64,000 nucleotides of DNA from Macrococcoides canis (GCF_002119805.1 NZ_CP021059.1:1674001-1738000); one strand, 5' to 3'. Counted from the first letter of the stretch, positions 1-9,787 are shown. Translations and numbers: made by a program. The notes: generated from the letters alone by a model not told the origin.

Positions 1-2
1 GA

Positions 3-635
3 AACTATCAGGAAAGTTACATGATTGAACGTATAAAAACAAAAGATGGTAAAGTTATCTATCAGCATGAAGCAGAACCTGAGCGTATTTATAGTGCATC
101 TACCGCTTATATGACGACAGATATATTACGTGGCGTCCTTGATACAGGAAGTGCCTATTCATTGAAAGGGTCATTCCTATACAATCAAGACTGGGCAGGT
201 AAGACAGGTACAACGCAAGATGCTAAAGACAGCCTGTTCATCGCCTATAATCCAAAAGTAACGATGGGTATCTGGATGGGATATGATGTTCCAACAACAT
301 TTGATGAAGAAAATCATTATCAGCTCAAGTTATGGCGAGATATCGTCAATCAAATTACATCAATCGATCAGGCTCAGATGGGCGTTGGTGAACGATTTGA
401 CCAGCCAGCGACTGTATCCAAAAAATCAATATGTCAATTTACTAATAGTACATCGGGCTGCGTGTCTGGTGAAACTACTAAAGAAAGCCTTGTATCTGAA
501 AAAACTGATTTGACTAAGAAGACGCTGGATACGCCAGATGTATTAAACAGACTCGGTCTAAAACTGGATCCTGCTACAAAGAGTAAGATAGTGCCAAAAG
601 CACAGCAAAATACTCAGAAGAAAAAGACGAACTAA
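3..635 (+). CDS. Class A penicillin-binding protein, C-terminal part (gene starts before window)
   Basis: The reading frame is already open at the window edge, so the 5' part is missing; the ATG at 21 is internal. The visible 210 residues are the end of a penicillin-binding transpeptidase domain: the KTG box lies in GKTGTTQDAKDSLFIAY, followed by the usual strand with G-I-W-M-G-Y-D. A low-complexity Thr/Lys-rich tail follows, as in many class A (transglycosylase plus transpeptidase) PBPs. It would cross-link peptidoglycan outside the membrane. The catalytic Ser motif SXXK and the glycosyltransferase domain are outside the window, so class A is inferred from the style of the C-terminus. The gene ends at a strong hairpin terminator and is convergent with fhs. 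Confidence 0.85.
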   Translation, partial: NYQESYMIERIKTKDGKVIYQHEAEPERIYSASTAYMTTDILRGVLDTGSAYSLKGSFLYNQDWAGKTGTTQDAKDSLFIAYNPKVTMGIWMGYDVPTTFDEENHYQLKLWRDIVNQITSIDQAQMGVGERFDQPATVSKKSICQFTNSTSGCVSGETTKESLVSEKTDLTKKTLDTPDVLNRLGLKLDPATKSKIVPKAQQNTQKKKTN

Positions 636-640
636 AAAGA

Positions 641-683
641 ACCGGTCGATATAGAAAACTCAATGTTTTCTATATCGACCGGT
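641..683. terminator. Bidirectional rho-independent terminator between PBP and fhs
   Basis: A perfect 19-bp stem (641-659 with 665-683) has a 5-nt loop. An A-run precedes it on the plus strand, giving a T-run on the minus strand, so it can end both the PBP gene and fhs. Confidence 0.9.
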
Positions 684-722
684 CTTATTATTATAAAATT
701 TAAATTTGAAATAATGAATTTC

Positions 723-2390
723 TTAGAATAATCCTACTGCATTGCCATCTTTATCAACATCCATACGCAGCGCTGCTGGTTCTTTCGGAAGACCCGGCAT
801 CGTCATAATATCTCCTGTCAATGCAACGATAAACCCTGCACCTGTCTTAGGAATCAGTTCACGGATCGTAATTTCAAATCCTGATGGACGACCAAGCTTC
901 TTAGGATCATCTGAGAACGAGTATTGCGTCTTCGCCATACATACTGGGTACTCATTCCAGCCATTATCAGCGATTGTTTTTAATTGTTTCTTCGCTTTAT
1001 CAGCGAATACAACATCATCTGCACCGTAGATCTTTTGAACGATTGTACGGATTTTCTCTTCAACTGGTAATGAAAGGTCATATAATGGTTTGAAGTTTTG
1101 TGGCTTATCTAATACTTCTAATACTAAGTTCGCTAAATCTTTACCACCTTCTCCACCATGTTCCCATACTTCAGTTAATGCTAATTTCACACCACGTTCT
1201 TTAGCCCAGTTGATTACAAATTCACGTTCAGCATCTGTATCAGTAACAAAGTTATTTAAAGCGATAACAGGCTCAACACCGAATTGATTTAAGTTCTCGA
1301 TATGTTTCTCTAAGTTCTGAATACCAGATTTTAATGCTTCAACGTTTTCAGCTCCAAGCTCAGTCTTCGCAACACCACCATGCATCTTAAGTGCACGGAT
1401 CGTAGCAACTACAACGATTGCATCAGGCTGGATGCCTGCTTTACGTGCTTTAATATCCATAAATTTCTCAGCACCTAAATCTGAACCGAAACCAGATTCC
1501 GTTACAACGATATCTGCTAATTTACGCGCAGTCTTCGTTGCGATAATTGAGTTACATCCGTGAGCGATGTTCGCGAATGGTCCACCGTGAATAAGTGCTG
1601 GTGTACCTTCGATTGTTTGTACTAAGTTAGGTTTTAAGGCATCTTTAAGGATTAATGCTAACGCACCTTCTACACCTAATTCTTTAACTGTAACTGGCTT
1701 GCGGTCATACGTGTAACCGATTGTCATTTTGCCGAGATTTTCTTTTAGATCTTCCATATTGTTTGATAGACAGAATACAGCCATGATCTCACTTGCTACT
1801 GTAATATCGAATCCATCTTCACGTGGTACCCCTTTGAATGGACCACCTAGACCGATAACCACTTGACGTAATGCACGGTCATTCATATCGATGACACGTT
1901 TCCATTCAATGCGGCGTGGATCGATATTTAACTGGTTACCTTGATAAATATGGTTATCGATAAATGCAGCTAATGCATTATTTGCAGTAGTAATCGCATG
2001 TAAATCTCCATTGAAGTGCAGGTTAATCTCTTCCATCGGTAATACTTGTGCACGACCCCCACCAGTCGCTCCACCTTTCATACCAAATACTGGACCTAGA
2101 CTCGGCTCACGTAACGCTACCATAACGTTCTTACCTAACGCTTTAAATGCATCTGAAATACCTACAGTCACTGTAGATTTACCTTCTCCAGCTGGAGTTG
2201 GACTCATCGCAGTGACAAGTACTACTTTACCTTGCTTATCTGTAGTCACTTTAGAAGTGTCGATCTTTGCTTTGTAATGCCCATATTGCTCAACCGCATC
2301 AGCAGGAATACCTGCAGCTTCAGCGATTTCAGCAATCGGTTTAATCGTTGCCTGATTAGCAATTTCTAAATCTGATAAATATTTCGTCAT
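723..2390 (-). CDS. fhs: Formate-tetrahydrofolate ligase
   Basis: Converts formate, ATP and tetrahydrofolate into 10-formyl-THF in the cytoplasm, feeding purine and fMet synthesis. The protein is full length (555 aa), with the family P-loop [13 protein letters not shown] near residues 63-75 and strong similarity over its whole length. A GTG two codons upstream (2396) is also in frame, but AGGAG at 2404-2400 sits only 3 nt from it. The same AGGAG is 9 nt from the ATG at 2390, so the ATG is preferred. The gene is monocistronic between two terminators. A CcpA-operator-like sequence lies in its upstream region, suggesting carbon control. Confidence 0.97.
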   Translation of the reverse strand: MTKYLSDLEIANQATIKPIAEIAEAAGIPADAVEQYGHYKAKIDTSKVTTDKQGKVVLVTAMSPTPAGEGKSTVTVGISDAFKALGKNVMVALREPSLGPVFGMKGGATGGGRAQVLPMEEINLHFNGDLHAITTANNALAAFIDNHIYQGNQLNIDPRRIEWKRVIDMNDRALRQVVIGLGGPFKGVPREDGFDITVASEIMAVFCLSNNMEDLKENLGKMTIGYTYDRKPVTVKELGVEGALALILKDALKPNLVQTIEGTPALIHGGPFANIAHGCNSIIATKTARKLADIVVTESGFGSDLGAEKFMDIKARKAGIQPDAIVVVATIRALKMHGGVAKTELGAENVEALKSGIQNLEKHIENLNQFGVEPVIALNNFVTDTDAEREFVINWAKERGVKLALTEVWEHGGEGGKDLANLVLEVLDKPQNFKPLYDLSLPVEEKIRTIVQKIYGADDVVFADKAKKQLKTIADNGWNEYPVCMAKTQYSFSDDPKKLGRPSGFEITIRELIPKTGAGFIVALTGDIMTMPGLPKEPAALRMDVDKDGNAVGLF

Positions 2391-2437
2391 TTTCACATTC
2401 TCCTAATCATTTAAAGTGTCTTTACATACTAATAATA

Positions 2438-2451
2438 AGATAACGCTTTCA
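2438..2451 (-). promoter_or_regulatory. Candidate cre (CcpA operator) upstream of fhs
   Basis: On the minus strand TGAAAGCGTTATCT matches the cre consensus TGWAANCGNTNWCA at 13 of 14 positions. It sits between a weak -35 (TTCGAC) and -10 (TATTAT) 18 bp apart. The core promoter is tentative. Confidence 0.5.
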
Positions 2452-2497
2452 TATTGTCGAATGTTTTCTATTATAAATTCTGAAAAATTATTATAAA

Positions 2498-2525
2498 AAG
2501 GTCAGAACATTAGCGTTCTGACCTT
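2498..2525 (-). terminator. Terminator of acsA
   Basis: An 11-bp stem AAGGTCAGAAC/GTTCTGACCTT with a 6-nt loop is followed on the minus strand by TTTTTATAA. It lies just after the acsA stop. Confidence 0.9.
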
Positions 2526-2531
2526 CTTATA

Positions 2532-4244
2532 TTAATCTTCCATCGTACTTAAGTCACCTGTCGGTAAATCAAGTTCCCACGCTTTTAGTACACGTCTCAT
2601 AATCTTACCTGAACGTGTCTTCGGCAGCTTATCTTTAAATTCGATTTCTCGCGGTGCTGCATGTGCTGCGAGCCCTTCTTTTACAAACACGCGAATTTCT
2701 TCTTTTAGTTCATCTGTTGCTTCATACCCTTCGCGCAGTGCGATAAATGCTTTAATAATTTCCCCACGAATTGGATCCGGCTTTCCGATAACACCCGCTT
2801 CTTGTACCGCAGGATGTTCTACTAGCTTAGATTCTACTTCAAATGGTCCGACACGTTCTCCCGCTGTCATAATGACGTCGTCCACACGTCCCTGGAACCA
2901 GAAGTAACCATCTTCATCCATATATGCAGAGTCACCTGAAATATACCAGTCTCCTGGTAAGAAATATGATTTATACTTCGCTTCATTATTCCATATTTCT
3001 TTCATCATCGATGGCCATCCTGCTTTCATCGCTAAGTTCCCCATACGGTTTGGTGGAAGTTCGTTTCCTTCATTATCAACGATTGCTGCAATAACGCCAG
3101 GTAATGGTTTACCCATCGAACCAGACTTAATATCCATCGCAGGATAGTTCACAATCATATGCGCTCCAGTTTCAGTCATCCACCACGTATCATGAATACG
3201 CAGTTTAAAGACATTGTGACCCCATTTAATCACTTCCGGATTCAGCGGCTCACCGACAGAGAGTATATGGCGTAAGCTTGACAGGTCAAATTTATTAATC
3301 ACTTCATCCCCTGCACCCATGAGCATGCGGAATGCTGTCGGAGCAGAATACCACACTGTCACTTTAAATTCCTGTATCGTCTTATACCATCCTTCTGGCG
3401 AGAATCTTCCTCCTGCGATCACATTAGTCACACCGTTTAACCATGGTGCAAATATACCGTAACTTGTTCCTGTAACCCATCCTGGATCTGCAGTACACCA
3501 GTAGATGTCATCTTCTTTCAAGTCTAATACATAATATCCAGAAATATAGTGCTGAATCATTGCATTTTGTACATGAAGCACCCCTTTTGGCTGTCCAGTT
3601 GAACCAGACGTATAATGAAGAATCAAGCCATCATCGAGTGTCAGCCATTCAATTTCAAATTCATCTGACGCAGACGCAAACTTAGCATTGAAATCGATAT
3701 ATCCATCTTCTACATCTTCGTCTACTACAACAATATGTTGTAAATGCGGCAGTTCATCCTTAGGTATACGCCCAAGTAAGCTTTTTGTTGTAATGATGAC
3801 ACTTGCTTCACTATTCTCTAAACGGTCACGCACTGCTTTTTCCATAAATGCTTCGAACAACGGTCCTACGATTGCACCAATTTTAAGCACGCCTAACAAG
3901 GCAAAGTAAAGTTCAGGAGAACGTGGCATAAAGATAAATACACGGTCTCCTTTTTTGACACCCGCTTCCTGAACGAGTACATTCGCAGCTTTATTTGAGT
4001 TGCGCTGCATCTCTTCAAATGTATACGATTCTTGACGATTTGCATCTTTGTAATATAATGCGACTTTGTCCCCTTTGCCATTGTCCACATGTTTATCAAT
4101 ACATTCATAAGCCATATTAACTTTTCCTGTTTCATGCCATGAGAAGTTCTTCTCAACTTCCTTCCAGTCAAAGTTGTTATACACTTCCTCATAGTTAGAT
4201 AGATTATGATTCCCTTGTACTGCTTCAAAGATTTCTGTCTTCAT
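2532..4244 (-). CDS. acsA: Acetyl-CoA synthetase (acetate-CoA ligase, AMP-forming)
   Basis: Activates acetate to acetyl-AMP and then acetyl-CoA, allowing growth on acetate after overflow metabolism. The 570-aa protein has the ANL-family core motifs: the P-loop-like HYTSGSTGQPKGV, the A5-type TWWMTETG, and the C-terminal SGKIMRR, whose Lys is the residue acetylated by AcuA-type enzymes in the family. The start ATG follows a G-rich Shine-Dalgarno (AGGGGG, 8 nt away). It is divergent from acuABC, which modify and de-modify this enzyme, so substrate and regulators are co-located. A perfect cre sits in the intergenic region. Confidence 0.97.
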   Translation of the reverse strand: MKTEIFEAVQGNHNLSNYEEVYNNFDWKEVEKNFSWHETGKVNMAYECIDKHVDNGKGDKVALYYKDANRQESYTFEEMQRNSNKAANVLVQEAGVKKGDRVFIFMPRSPELYFALLGVLKIGAIVGPLFEAFMEKAVRDRLENSEASVIITTKSLLGRIPKDELPHLQHIVVVDEDVEDGYIDFNAKFASASDEFEIEWLTLDDGLILHYTSGSTGQPKGVLHVQNAMIQHYISGYYVLDLKEDDIYWCTADPGWVTGTSYGIFAPWLNGVTNVIAGGRFSPEGWYKTIQEFKVTVWYSAPTAFRMLMGAGDEVINKFDLSSLRHILSVGEPLNPEVIKWGHNVFKLRIHDTWWMTETGAHMIVNYPAMDIKSGSMGKPLPGVIAAIVDNEGNELPPNRMGNLAMKAGWPSMMKEIWNNEAKYKSYFLPGDWYISGDSAYMDEDGYFWFQGRVDDVIMTAGERVGPFEVESKLVEHPAVQEAGVIGKPDPIRGEIIKAFIALREGYEATDELKEEIRVFVKEGLAAHAAPREIEFKDKLPKTRSGKIMRRVLKAWELDLPTGDLSTMED

Positions 4245-4260
4245 TTTTTGTATCCCCCTA

Positions 4261-4274
4261 TGTAATCGTTTTCA
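4261..4274. promoter_or_regulatory. Perfect cre (CcpA operator) between acsA and acuA
   Basis: TGTAATCGTTTTCA matches TGWAANCGNTNWCA at all 14 positions in both orientations. It lies just downstream of the inferred acsA promoter, where bound CcpA would act as a roadblock. Catabolite repression of acsA is known in Bacillus. Confidence 0.85.
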
Positions 4275-4287
4275 TTCTTACTTTTAT

Positions 4288-4317
4288 ATTATATAATAAA
4301 GTTGACTGATTTTTCAA
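4288..4317 (-). promoter_or_regulatory. Predicted acsA promoter
   Basis: On the minus strand there is TTGAAA, an 18-bp spacer and a perfect TATAAT (plus-strand 4288-4293). The inferred transcription start is about 4281, placing the cre in the first 20 transcribed bases. Confidence 0.6.
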
Positions 4318-4347
4318 AATATAAAAATTATTTTTCAAGGAGTGACT

Positions 4348-4980
4348 ATGGAGCATACTAAAACTTACTATAAACGCACAGTTGAAACTAATGGAAAATC
4401 AATCATCGTTGAAGGACCTATAGACGGTGACACTTTAAAGAAATATACATTTGATGAGGGGCTTGTGGCATTCAGAGTTCCGAAAGAACAGTTTATCGCG
4501 ATTCAGGAAATTGCAGATCTTGAGGAAGGACGTATCATTATTTGCCGAGATGATGACAATATAATCGGATATACAACTTATCTCTATCCAGACCCATTAG
4601 AACGCTGGAGCGATGGAAACTTACCTTATTTATTAGAGCTTGGCGCGATAGAAATTAGTGAACGGTATCGTGCAATGGGCCTTGGTAAGGCAATGCTTGA
4701 ACTGTCTATGCAAGATGATGCGATGGAAGATTATATCATTATAACGACAGAATATTACTGGCACTGGGATCTTAAGAACAGTGGTCTCGATGTATTTGAA
4801 TATAAGAAGATAATGCAGAAGATGATGGCTGCTGGAGGTATGGAAGTATTCTCAACAGATGATCCTGAAATTACAAGTCATCCGGCGAACTGTTTGATGG
4901 CTCGAATCGGCAAACGGATCACAAATGAACAGATACAGGCATTCGATAATATTAGATTCCAAAATCGTTTTTTCCTATAG
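4348..4980 (+). CDS. acuA: Protein acetyltransferase AcuA
   Basis: A GNAT-fold acetyltransferase which in Bacillus inactivates AcsA by acetylating its active-site Lys. It has 210 aa; the acetyl-CoA binding segment is seen around residues 100-120 (ERYRAMGLGKAMLEL, a degenerate R/Q-x-x-G-x-G/A). The ATG at 4348 is 5 nt after AAGGAG; an in-frame GTG at 4342 overlaps that ribosome site and is rejected. It is the first gene of acuA-acuB-acuC and divergent from its target acsA. Confidence 0.93.
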   Translation: MEHTKTYYKRTVETNGKSIIVEGPIDGDTLKKYTFDEGLVAFRVPKEQFIAIQEIADLEEGRIIICRDDDNIIGYTTYLYPDPLERWSDGNLPYLLELGAIEISERYRAMGLGKAMLELSMQDDAMEDYIIITTEYYWHWDLKNSGLDVFEYKKIMQKMMAAGGMEVFSTDDPEITSHPANCLMARIGKRITNEQIQAFDNIRFQNRFFL

Positions 4981-4990
4981 GAGGTAAAGT

Positions 4991-5629
4991 ATGTTAGTAG
5001 AACGTATTATGACATCACCATGTATTACATTCAATGCTGAAGGTTCTATCGCAGAGGCCATCGCATTGATGAATGATAAGCACATTCGTCATTTACCGAT
5101 TGTAGATGATGCGCACCATTTGCAAGGTATCATTTCAGACCGTGAAATAAAAGAAGTGTTACCCTCTCTATTAAAACAAGATGAAGCCATCGATTATAAT
5201 GTTCCGATTTCACAGATTATGCACAAGAACGTAATAACATGCCACCCTCTAGATTTTGTAGCAGATATAGCGGTCGATTTTTATGATGCTTCTATCGCCA
5301 GCATACCTGTCGTACAAAATGACAAAGTTGTCGGCATAGTAACAAGTAAAGATATGCTTAATACGTTTATCGAACTTACCGGCGTGACACGTCCAGGTAC
5401 GACAATTCAGATCAGTATTCCTGATGAACCAGGGATTATGCACGAAGTCACGGAAGTATTTCATAGACATAAGATCAGTATCGAAAGCATCCTCGTATTT
5501 CGGGATAAAGAAAAGGTCGGTAAGAAAATCGTTACGTTACGTATGCTGGCAATGAATCCGAATATTGCTATCTTTGATTTGGAGAAGAAAGGATTCTCAG
5601 TACTCGATCCTTTCGAAAGCGGCCTATGA
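4991..5629 (+). CDS. acuB: AcuB-like protein with two CBS domains and an ACT domain
   Basis: 212 aa. Two CBS motifs (about residues 1-60 and 72-130) form a nucleotide-binding Bateman module, and an ACT fold (about 140-205, starting IQISIPDEPGIMHEV) follows. This is the AcuB architecture; its biochemical role is not settled, but its position between acuA and acuC implies modulation of acetate utilisation. The ribosome site AGGAGG starts inside the acuA stop region, 11 nt from that stop. The stop overlaps the acuC start by 4 bases, indicating translational coupling. Confidence 0.88.
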   Translation: MLVERIMTSPCITFNAEGSIAEAIALMNDKHIRHLPIVDDAHHLQGIISDREIKEVLPSLLKQDEAIDYNVPISQIMHKNVITCHPLDFVADIAVDFYDASIASIPVVQNDKVVGIVTSKDMLNTFIELTGVTRPGTTIQISIPDEPGIMHEVTEVFHRHKISIESILVFRDKEKVGKKIVTLRMLAMNPNIAIFDLEKKGFSVLDPFESGL

Positions 5630-6762
5630 CAAAATTCGTCTATTCAAAAAACTTACTGAACTACCGCTTTCGTGATGATCATCCTTTTAATCAGATGCGC
5701 TTGTTACTTACGAAATCATTGCTTGAAAGCCTATCGCTGCTGCACAAAGAAGATATTGTAGCTCCACGCATTGCAACTGATGAGGAACTGATGCTCATTC
5801 ATCAGTCGGAATACATTGAAGCCGTGAAAAAAGCAGGACGAGGAGAACTGAGTTCCAGTGATTGCAGTAAATTTGGGCTTAACTCAAACGATACACCGAA
5901 TTTTAAAGATATGCATGAAATGAGTGCACTGCTCGTTGGTGCGACACTTACTGCATGCGACATTGTTATGAATGGTATCGATCATACTGCATGTAATTTT
6001 GGAGGTGGACTGCATCACGGCTTCACAGGACGTGCTTCAGGATTTTGTATCTACAATGATTCAGCAGTCGCAATAGAATATATGAAACGTAAATATAATC
6101 AGCGTGTACTTTACATCGACACCGATGCACATCACGGTGATGGCGTACAGTTTGCCTTCTACAGCGATAATCAGGTGATGACCTATTCTATTCATGAAAC
6201 TGGTCGATACTTATTCCCTGGAACTGGCGCAATTACTGAAAAAGGTGAAGGCGACGGTTACCTTTACAGCATGAATATTCCCGTTGATGCATATACTGAA
6301 GATGATTCATTTCTGGAATGTTTTGAAGAAAGTTTACGTGCGGCATGTGAATTCTTTAAACCGGATATTATATTAAGCCAGAATGGTGCGGATGCACATT
6401 ATCTAGATCCACTGACACATCTGTCGTGTACGCATAAGACGTACCAGCGCATTCCACAAATTGTCCATCAATTAGCACAAGAATACACAGACGGAAAGTG
6501 GATTGCTGTCGGAGGCGGCGGATATAACGTCTTTCAAGTCGCACCGCTCGCCTGGGCACAAGTGTACAATGCGATGCTCGGTAACAACTATTTAGAAGGG
6601 GCAATACCGTCTGACTGGATTGCCCTGTGGCAAAGTAAAGCACAGATAAAGATTCCTGAAATGTGGAATGAAGATCTGGAAGGATATCAAGTCATACCAA
6701 GACGGCGCGATATCGAAGAAAAGAATAGAATGATGCTTGCGCGTGTCGTACAGCATTATTAG
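5626..6762 (+). CDS. acuC: Acetoin utilisation protein AcuC, class I/II-type deacetylase
   Basis: A 378-aa member of the zinc-dependent arginase/deacetylase superfamily. Visible active-site residues are the His pair at 130-131 (GGGLHHGF), the zinc motif DTDAHHGDG (D167, H169), and the later D in NGADAHYLDPL. In Bacillus AcuC removes the acetyl group placed on AcsA by AcuA, restoring activity. The start overlaps the acuB stop (ATGA). The TAG stop falls exactly at the start of a hairpin repeat array, so no conventional terminator follows; the first repeat hairpin occupies that place. Confidence 0.93.
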   Translation: MTKFVYSKNLLNYRFRDDHPFNQMRLLLTKSLLESLSLLHKEDIVAPRIATDEELMLIHQSEYIEAVKKAGRGELSSSDCSKFGLNSNDTPNFKDMHEMSALLVGATLTACDIVMNGIDHTACNFGGGLHHGFTGRASGFCIYNDSAVAIEYMKRKYNQRVLYIDTDAHHGDGVQFAFYSDNQVMTYSIHETGRYLFPGTGAITEKGEGDGYLYSMNIPVDAYTEDDSFLECFEESLRAACEFFKPDIILSQNGADAHYLDPLTHLSCTHKTYQRIPQIVHQLAQEYTDGKWIAVGGGGYNVFQVAPLAWAQVYNAMLGNNYLEGAIPSDWIALWQSKAQIKIPEMWNEDLEGYQVIPRRRDIEEKNRMMLARVVQHY

Positions 6763-7039
6763 GTGGCTCGTGTTTTTATTTTACGGGCCACTTTGCATGT
6801 CTCAGTACTCTATTTACTTTCAAGGTGGCTCGTGTTTTTATTTTACGAGCCACTTTGCATGTCTCAGCGCTCTAATCTCTCTCAAGGTGGCTCGTGTTTT
6901 TATTTTACGAGCCACTTTGCATGTCTCAGCGCTCTTTTTCTTTCAAGGTGGCTCGTGTTTTTATTTTACGAGCCACTTTGCATATCTCAGCGCTCTTTTT
7001 CTTTCAAGGTGGCTCGTGTTTTTATTTTACGAGCCACTT
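6761..7039 (+). repeat. Array 1 of 61-62-bp-phased T-loop hairpins (5 units)
   Basis: Units start at 6761, 6823, 6885, 6946 and 7007, with periods 62, 62, 61 and 61. Each unit carries a 9-bp stem GTGGCTCGT/ACGAGCCAC (unit 1 has ACGGGCCAC) around an 11-nt T-rich loop, then a spacer beginning TGCATGTCTCAGCGCTC. The acuC stop codon overlaps the first unit. Open frames across the array are by-products of stop-poor repeats, not genes. It fills the gap between convergent acuC and ccpA. Confidence 0.95.
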
Positions 7040-7056
7040 CACACCACTTCATAAAA

Positions 7057-7083
7057 AAGGACCTCGCAATGCGCAAGGTCCTT
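7057..7083 (-). terminator. Terminator of ccpA
   Basis: The stem AAGGACCT/AGGTCCTT encloses a further short CGC/GCG pairing. On the minus strand it is followed by TTTTTTAT. Confidence 0.85.
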
Positions 7084-7088
7084 AATTT

Positions 7089-8078
7089 CTATTTCGTCGT
7101 TCCACGATATTCAATTCTATAAGGTAAAACGACTTTCTGATCTTCAATCGGCTCATCGTTCATATATTTAGTCAATAGACGCATTCCTACAGCACCAATA
7201 TCATATAATGGCTGCATGACACTTGAAAGTTTCGGTCGTACCATTTTCACTAATCGCGTATTGTTAAAGCTGATAACTTGCAGATCATCTGGAACAGTTT
7301 TTCCATCATCCTGCGCTGCATGCACTATACCAATCGCCTGTTCATCGCTAATACATAGCACGACTTCAGGGTTCGTATCTTTAATCGCTCTATATGCCTT
7401 CTCACCATCTAAATATTGTTCAGTCCCAATATACTGCGCTGATTCCGGCAATTCAATCGCATGTTCGTCCAGCAAAGATTTCATTCCACTTAATACATCG
7501 ATCTGTGCTTTTTCTGAATATCCTCCACCTACAAATGCAAATCGCTTCGCACCTGATTGTATAAATTTATGTGTAATTTCTTTACTTGCATTCACATAAT
7601 CGATATTCACTGAAGGTAAGCTTTCATCTAGATCAAGTGTTCCAGATAGTACGACTGGTACACTGGATTTACGGATCATCTCTGCTGTCTTGTCAGAGAG
7701 TGTACCCCCTAAGAAGATAATGCCATCAACTTGCTTTGATAGTAAGTTATTAAAGATATCCTGTTCCTTGACTGCATCGTTATCAGAATTTGAGATAATC
7801 GTCTGATATTTATACATCTTCGCGATATCTTCTAATCCACGTGCAAGTTCTGAATAATACATATTAGAAATATCCGGAATGATTACCCCAACTGTTGTCG
7901 TCTTCTTGCTTGCTAGTCCACGAGCGACTGCATTCGGACGATAGTTCAGACGTTCAATCACTTCATTTACGCGATCTCTTGTCGCAGGTTTCACATTTGG
8001 GTTACCATTTACGACACGAGATACAGTGGCCATTGATACTTTCGCTTCACGCGCTACGTCATATATTGTTACGGTCAT
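7089..8078 (-). CDS. ccpA: Catabolite control protein A
   Basis: A 329-aa LacI-family regulator. The N-terminal helix-turn-helix (residues 3-50, [20 protein letters not shown]) and hinge helix ([10 protein letters not shown]) are typical of CcpA, followed by a periplasmic-binding-like core that in CcpA binds HPr-Ser46-P. It represses or activates genes at cre sites, several of which occur in this window (acsA/acuA, fhs, proline dehydrogenase). GGAGGA lies before the ATG. Adjacent aroA and the acu genes match the conserved Bacillus/Staphylococcus neighbourhood. Two weaker cre-like sequences precede the gene, compatible with autoregulation. Confidence 0.97.
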   Translation of the reverse strand: MTVTIYDVAREAKVSMATVSRVVNGNPNVKPATRDRVNEVIERLNYRPNAVARGLASKKTTTVGVIIPDISNMYYSELARGLEDIAKMYKYQTIISNSDNDAVKEQDIFNNLLSKQVDGIIFLGGTLSDKTAEMIRKSSVPVVLSGTLDLDESLPSVNIDYVNASKEITHKFIQSGAKRFAFVGGGYSEKAQIDVLSGMKSLLDEHAIELPESAQYIGTEQYLDGEKAYRAIKDTNPEVVLCISDEQAIGIVHAAQDDGKTVPDDLQVISFNNTRLVKMVRPKLSSVMQPLYDIGAVGMRLLTKYMNDEPIEDQKVVLPYRIEYRGTTK

Positions 8079-8088
8079 TTTTTCCTCC

Positions 8089-8102
8089 TGAAAACGTTTT
8101 AT
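8089..8102 (-). promoter_or_regulatory. Weak cre-like site before ccpA
   Basis: TGAAAACGTTTTAT fits cre at 12 of 14 positions and sits directly upstream of the ccpA ribosome site. A second, poorer match (11 of 14) lies about 25 bp further upstream. Autoregulation of ccpA is known in S. xylosus; here it is an inference. Confidence 0.35.
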
Positions 8103-8169
8103 TTCTTATTCTAACACGTTTTCAAAGACTTTTCATTCTAAATGATTGTTTTAAACAATTTTTTTATTG

Positions 8170-9240
8170 TTAAAATTTACTTTTAAATTCATTTAACGCT
8201 TTATAGAAATTTTCAAACTCTTCAAAATCCATCTGCTGACCTGCATCGCTTAATGCAACGGCAGGATTAGGATGTACTTCTGCCATCACACCGTCAGCAC
8301 CAACTGCGAGTGCAGCACGTGCAACTGGCAGCATAATATCCTTACGTCCTGTTGAATGTGTAACATCTACCATTACAGGTAAATGTGTCCCTTGCTTTAA
8401 TATTGGTACAGCAGAGATATCTAATGTATTTCTTGTTGCTTTTTCATACGTACGGATGCCACGTTCACATAGAATTATCTTAGAATTGCCTTGTGCATAG
8501 ATGTATTCGGCTGCATAGATAAACTCCTCGATTGTTGCGCTCAGTCCACGTTTAAGAAGTACGGGTTTGTTCGTACGTCCTGCTTCTTTAAGCAGCTCGA
8601 AGTTCTGCATATTTCGTGCGCCGATCTGGAATATATCGACATATTGGTCTGCAAGTTCAAAGTGAGCTGGATTGACAATTTCACTGACTACGTTCAAGTC
8701 ATATTTATTACCTGCTTCACGAAGCATTTGTAACCCTTCTTCTCCAAGTCCTTGAAAATCGTACGGAGACGTTCTTGGCTTAAATGCGCCGCCACGAATA
8801 AACTTTTCGCCTTTTTCGTGCAGATTTTTAGCGACTGCTTCAACTTGCTCTGCAGATTCCACCGAACATGGCCCGAATACATATGACTTAGTGCCTGCAC
8901 CGATGATGCCGCCGTTGTCGAATGTCACAATAGTATCTTCTTGTTTTAACTTACGAGAGACTAACAGATGTTTCTCGCTTTCAGACTTCTGTAATTCTGT
9001 TGAAGCTTTAAATATCTCCTTAAATAGCTGCTTGATGACATTGTCGTCAAATGGACCATCGTTTAGATCCAGCAACTTGTTGATCATTTCTTTTTCGCGT
9101 TCAGGATCATAGATTGCAGTGCCCTGTTTACGCTTTTCTTGTCCAATCTGCTTTGCAATTTCACCGCGTTCACTTAACAGCTTCAATATTTCAATGTTTA
9201 ATGCTTCAATTTTTTCGCGTAATGTATTTAAATCGTTCAT
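8170..9240 (-). CDS. aroA: Bifunctional chorismate mutase / DAHP synthase
   Basis: A 356-aa fusion: an AroQ-type chorismate mutase (about residues 1-88, [20 protein letters not shown]) is followed by a type I DAHP synthase barrel (from about 105; FGPCSVES near residue 122 and KPRTSPY). It condenses phosphoenolpyruvate and erythrose-4-phosphate at the entry of the shikimate pathway. In Bacilli the mutase domain serves as the prephenate/chorismate feedback sensor. The symbol follows Bacillus/Staphylococcus usage and is not EPSP synthase. It is monocistronic upstream of ccpA. Confidence 0.95.
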   Translation of the reverse strand: MNDLNTLREKIEALNIEILKLLSERGEIAKQIGQEKRKQGTAIYDPEREKEMINKLLDLNDGPFDDNVIKQLFKEIFKASTELQKSESEKHLLVSRKLKQEDTIVTFDNGGIIGAGTKSYVFGPCSVESAEQVEAVAKNLHEKGEKFIRGGAFKPRTSPYDFQGLGEEGLQMLREAGNKYDLNVVSEIVNPAHFELADQYVDIFQIGARNMQNFELLKEAGRTNKPVLLKRGLSATIEEFIYAAEYIYAQGNSKIILCERGIRTYEKATRNTLDISAVPILKQGTHLPVMVDVTHSTGRKDIMLPVARAALAVGADGVMAEVHPNPAVALSDAGQQMDFEEFENFYKALNEFKSKF

Positions 9241-9269
9241 CGTTTGACCTCTTTTATTTTAAATTAAAA

Positions 9270-9296
9270 AAATAGTAGACTTTAGGCCTACTATTT
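9270..9296 (-). terminator. Terminator downstream of the ytxH-type gene
   Basis: A 9-bp stem AAATAGTAG/CTACTATTT with a 9-nt loop is followed on the minus strand by a T-rich run. Confidence 0.8.
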
Positions 9297-9322
9297 TATC
9301 ATATCATAAAAAGATTTTGTGA

Positions 9323-9787
9323 TTATTTGTTTTTAGGGGATAAATTGTCAGCAATGTCTTTAGTATTTTTGTTTTCTAACAATGCTTCATCTTTGTTTGG
9401 CGTTAATTCTTTATCCACGACTGCATCAGGCTGCTTCAAAGTATCATCGTTCACTTCAGCTTTAATCGCTTTCTTCTGCAGTTCCAGATCACTTTGATTC
9501 TCTTTCGTAATATCCGTTTTAAATGCTGCTGCTTTCTCTTTTAAGCTTTCTGCATTTTTAATTTGATTATTATAAGTTTCTACAGATTTTGATTTTATTG
9601 TTTCTACTTTTTCGCCAAGTTCTTCCTGAAGTGCTTTACCTGACTTTGGAGCTACGAGTAAACCGATAAATGAGCCTACCGCAAGTCCTGCTGCAAGACC
9701 TAAAGAGAAATCACGTGCTGTTGTATCCTTTTTCACTTCGTATTCTTTAACTGTATGTGTATGTAAATCTCTGTTATAAGTTTCCAT
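9323..9787 (-). CDS. YtxH domain protein
   Basis: 154 aa from the ATG at 9787, which is 6 nt after GGAGGG; earlier in-frame starts lack a ribosome site. A short hydrophobic stretch (about residues 30-50, LGLAAGLAVGSFIGLLVAPK) with the YtxH signature (APKSG) is followed by a long charged, coiled-coil-like tail. In Bacillus the ytxGHJ genes beside aroA/murC belong to the general-stress regulon; the molecular role is unknown. It is 50 bp downstream of the DUF948 gene and probably co-transcribed with it. Confidence 0.85.
   Translation of the reverse strand: METYNRDLHTHTVKEYEVKKDTTARDFSLGLAAGLAVGSFIGLLVAPKSGKALQEELGEKVETIKSKSVETYNNQIKNAESLKEKAAAFKTDITKENQSDLELQKKAIKAEVNDDTLKQPDAVVDKELTPNKDEALLENKNTKDIADNLSPKNK

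Noticed and set aside
6761-7039. CRISPR array
   Set aside because: The regular period looks like one, but repeats are hairpins, spacers are near-identical within an array rather than unique, and no cas genes are present in the window.
6737-7122. Open reading frames of 63-119 codons across hairpin array 1
   Set aside because: They come from stop-poor repeated DNA, have no ribosome site and change product with frame; the array is a repeat, not a gene.
8170-9240. EPSP synthase reading of aroA
   Set aside because: The protein has chorismate mutase and DAHP synthase domains; the symbol is shared by different enzymes in different genera.
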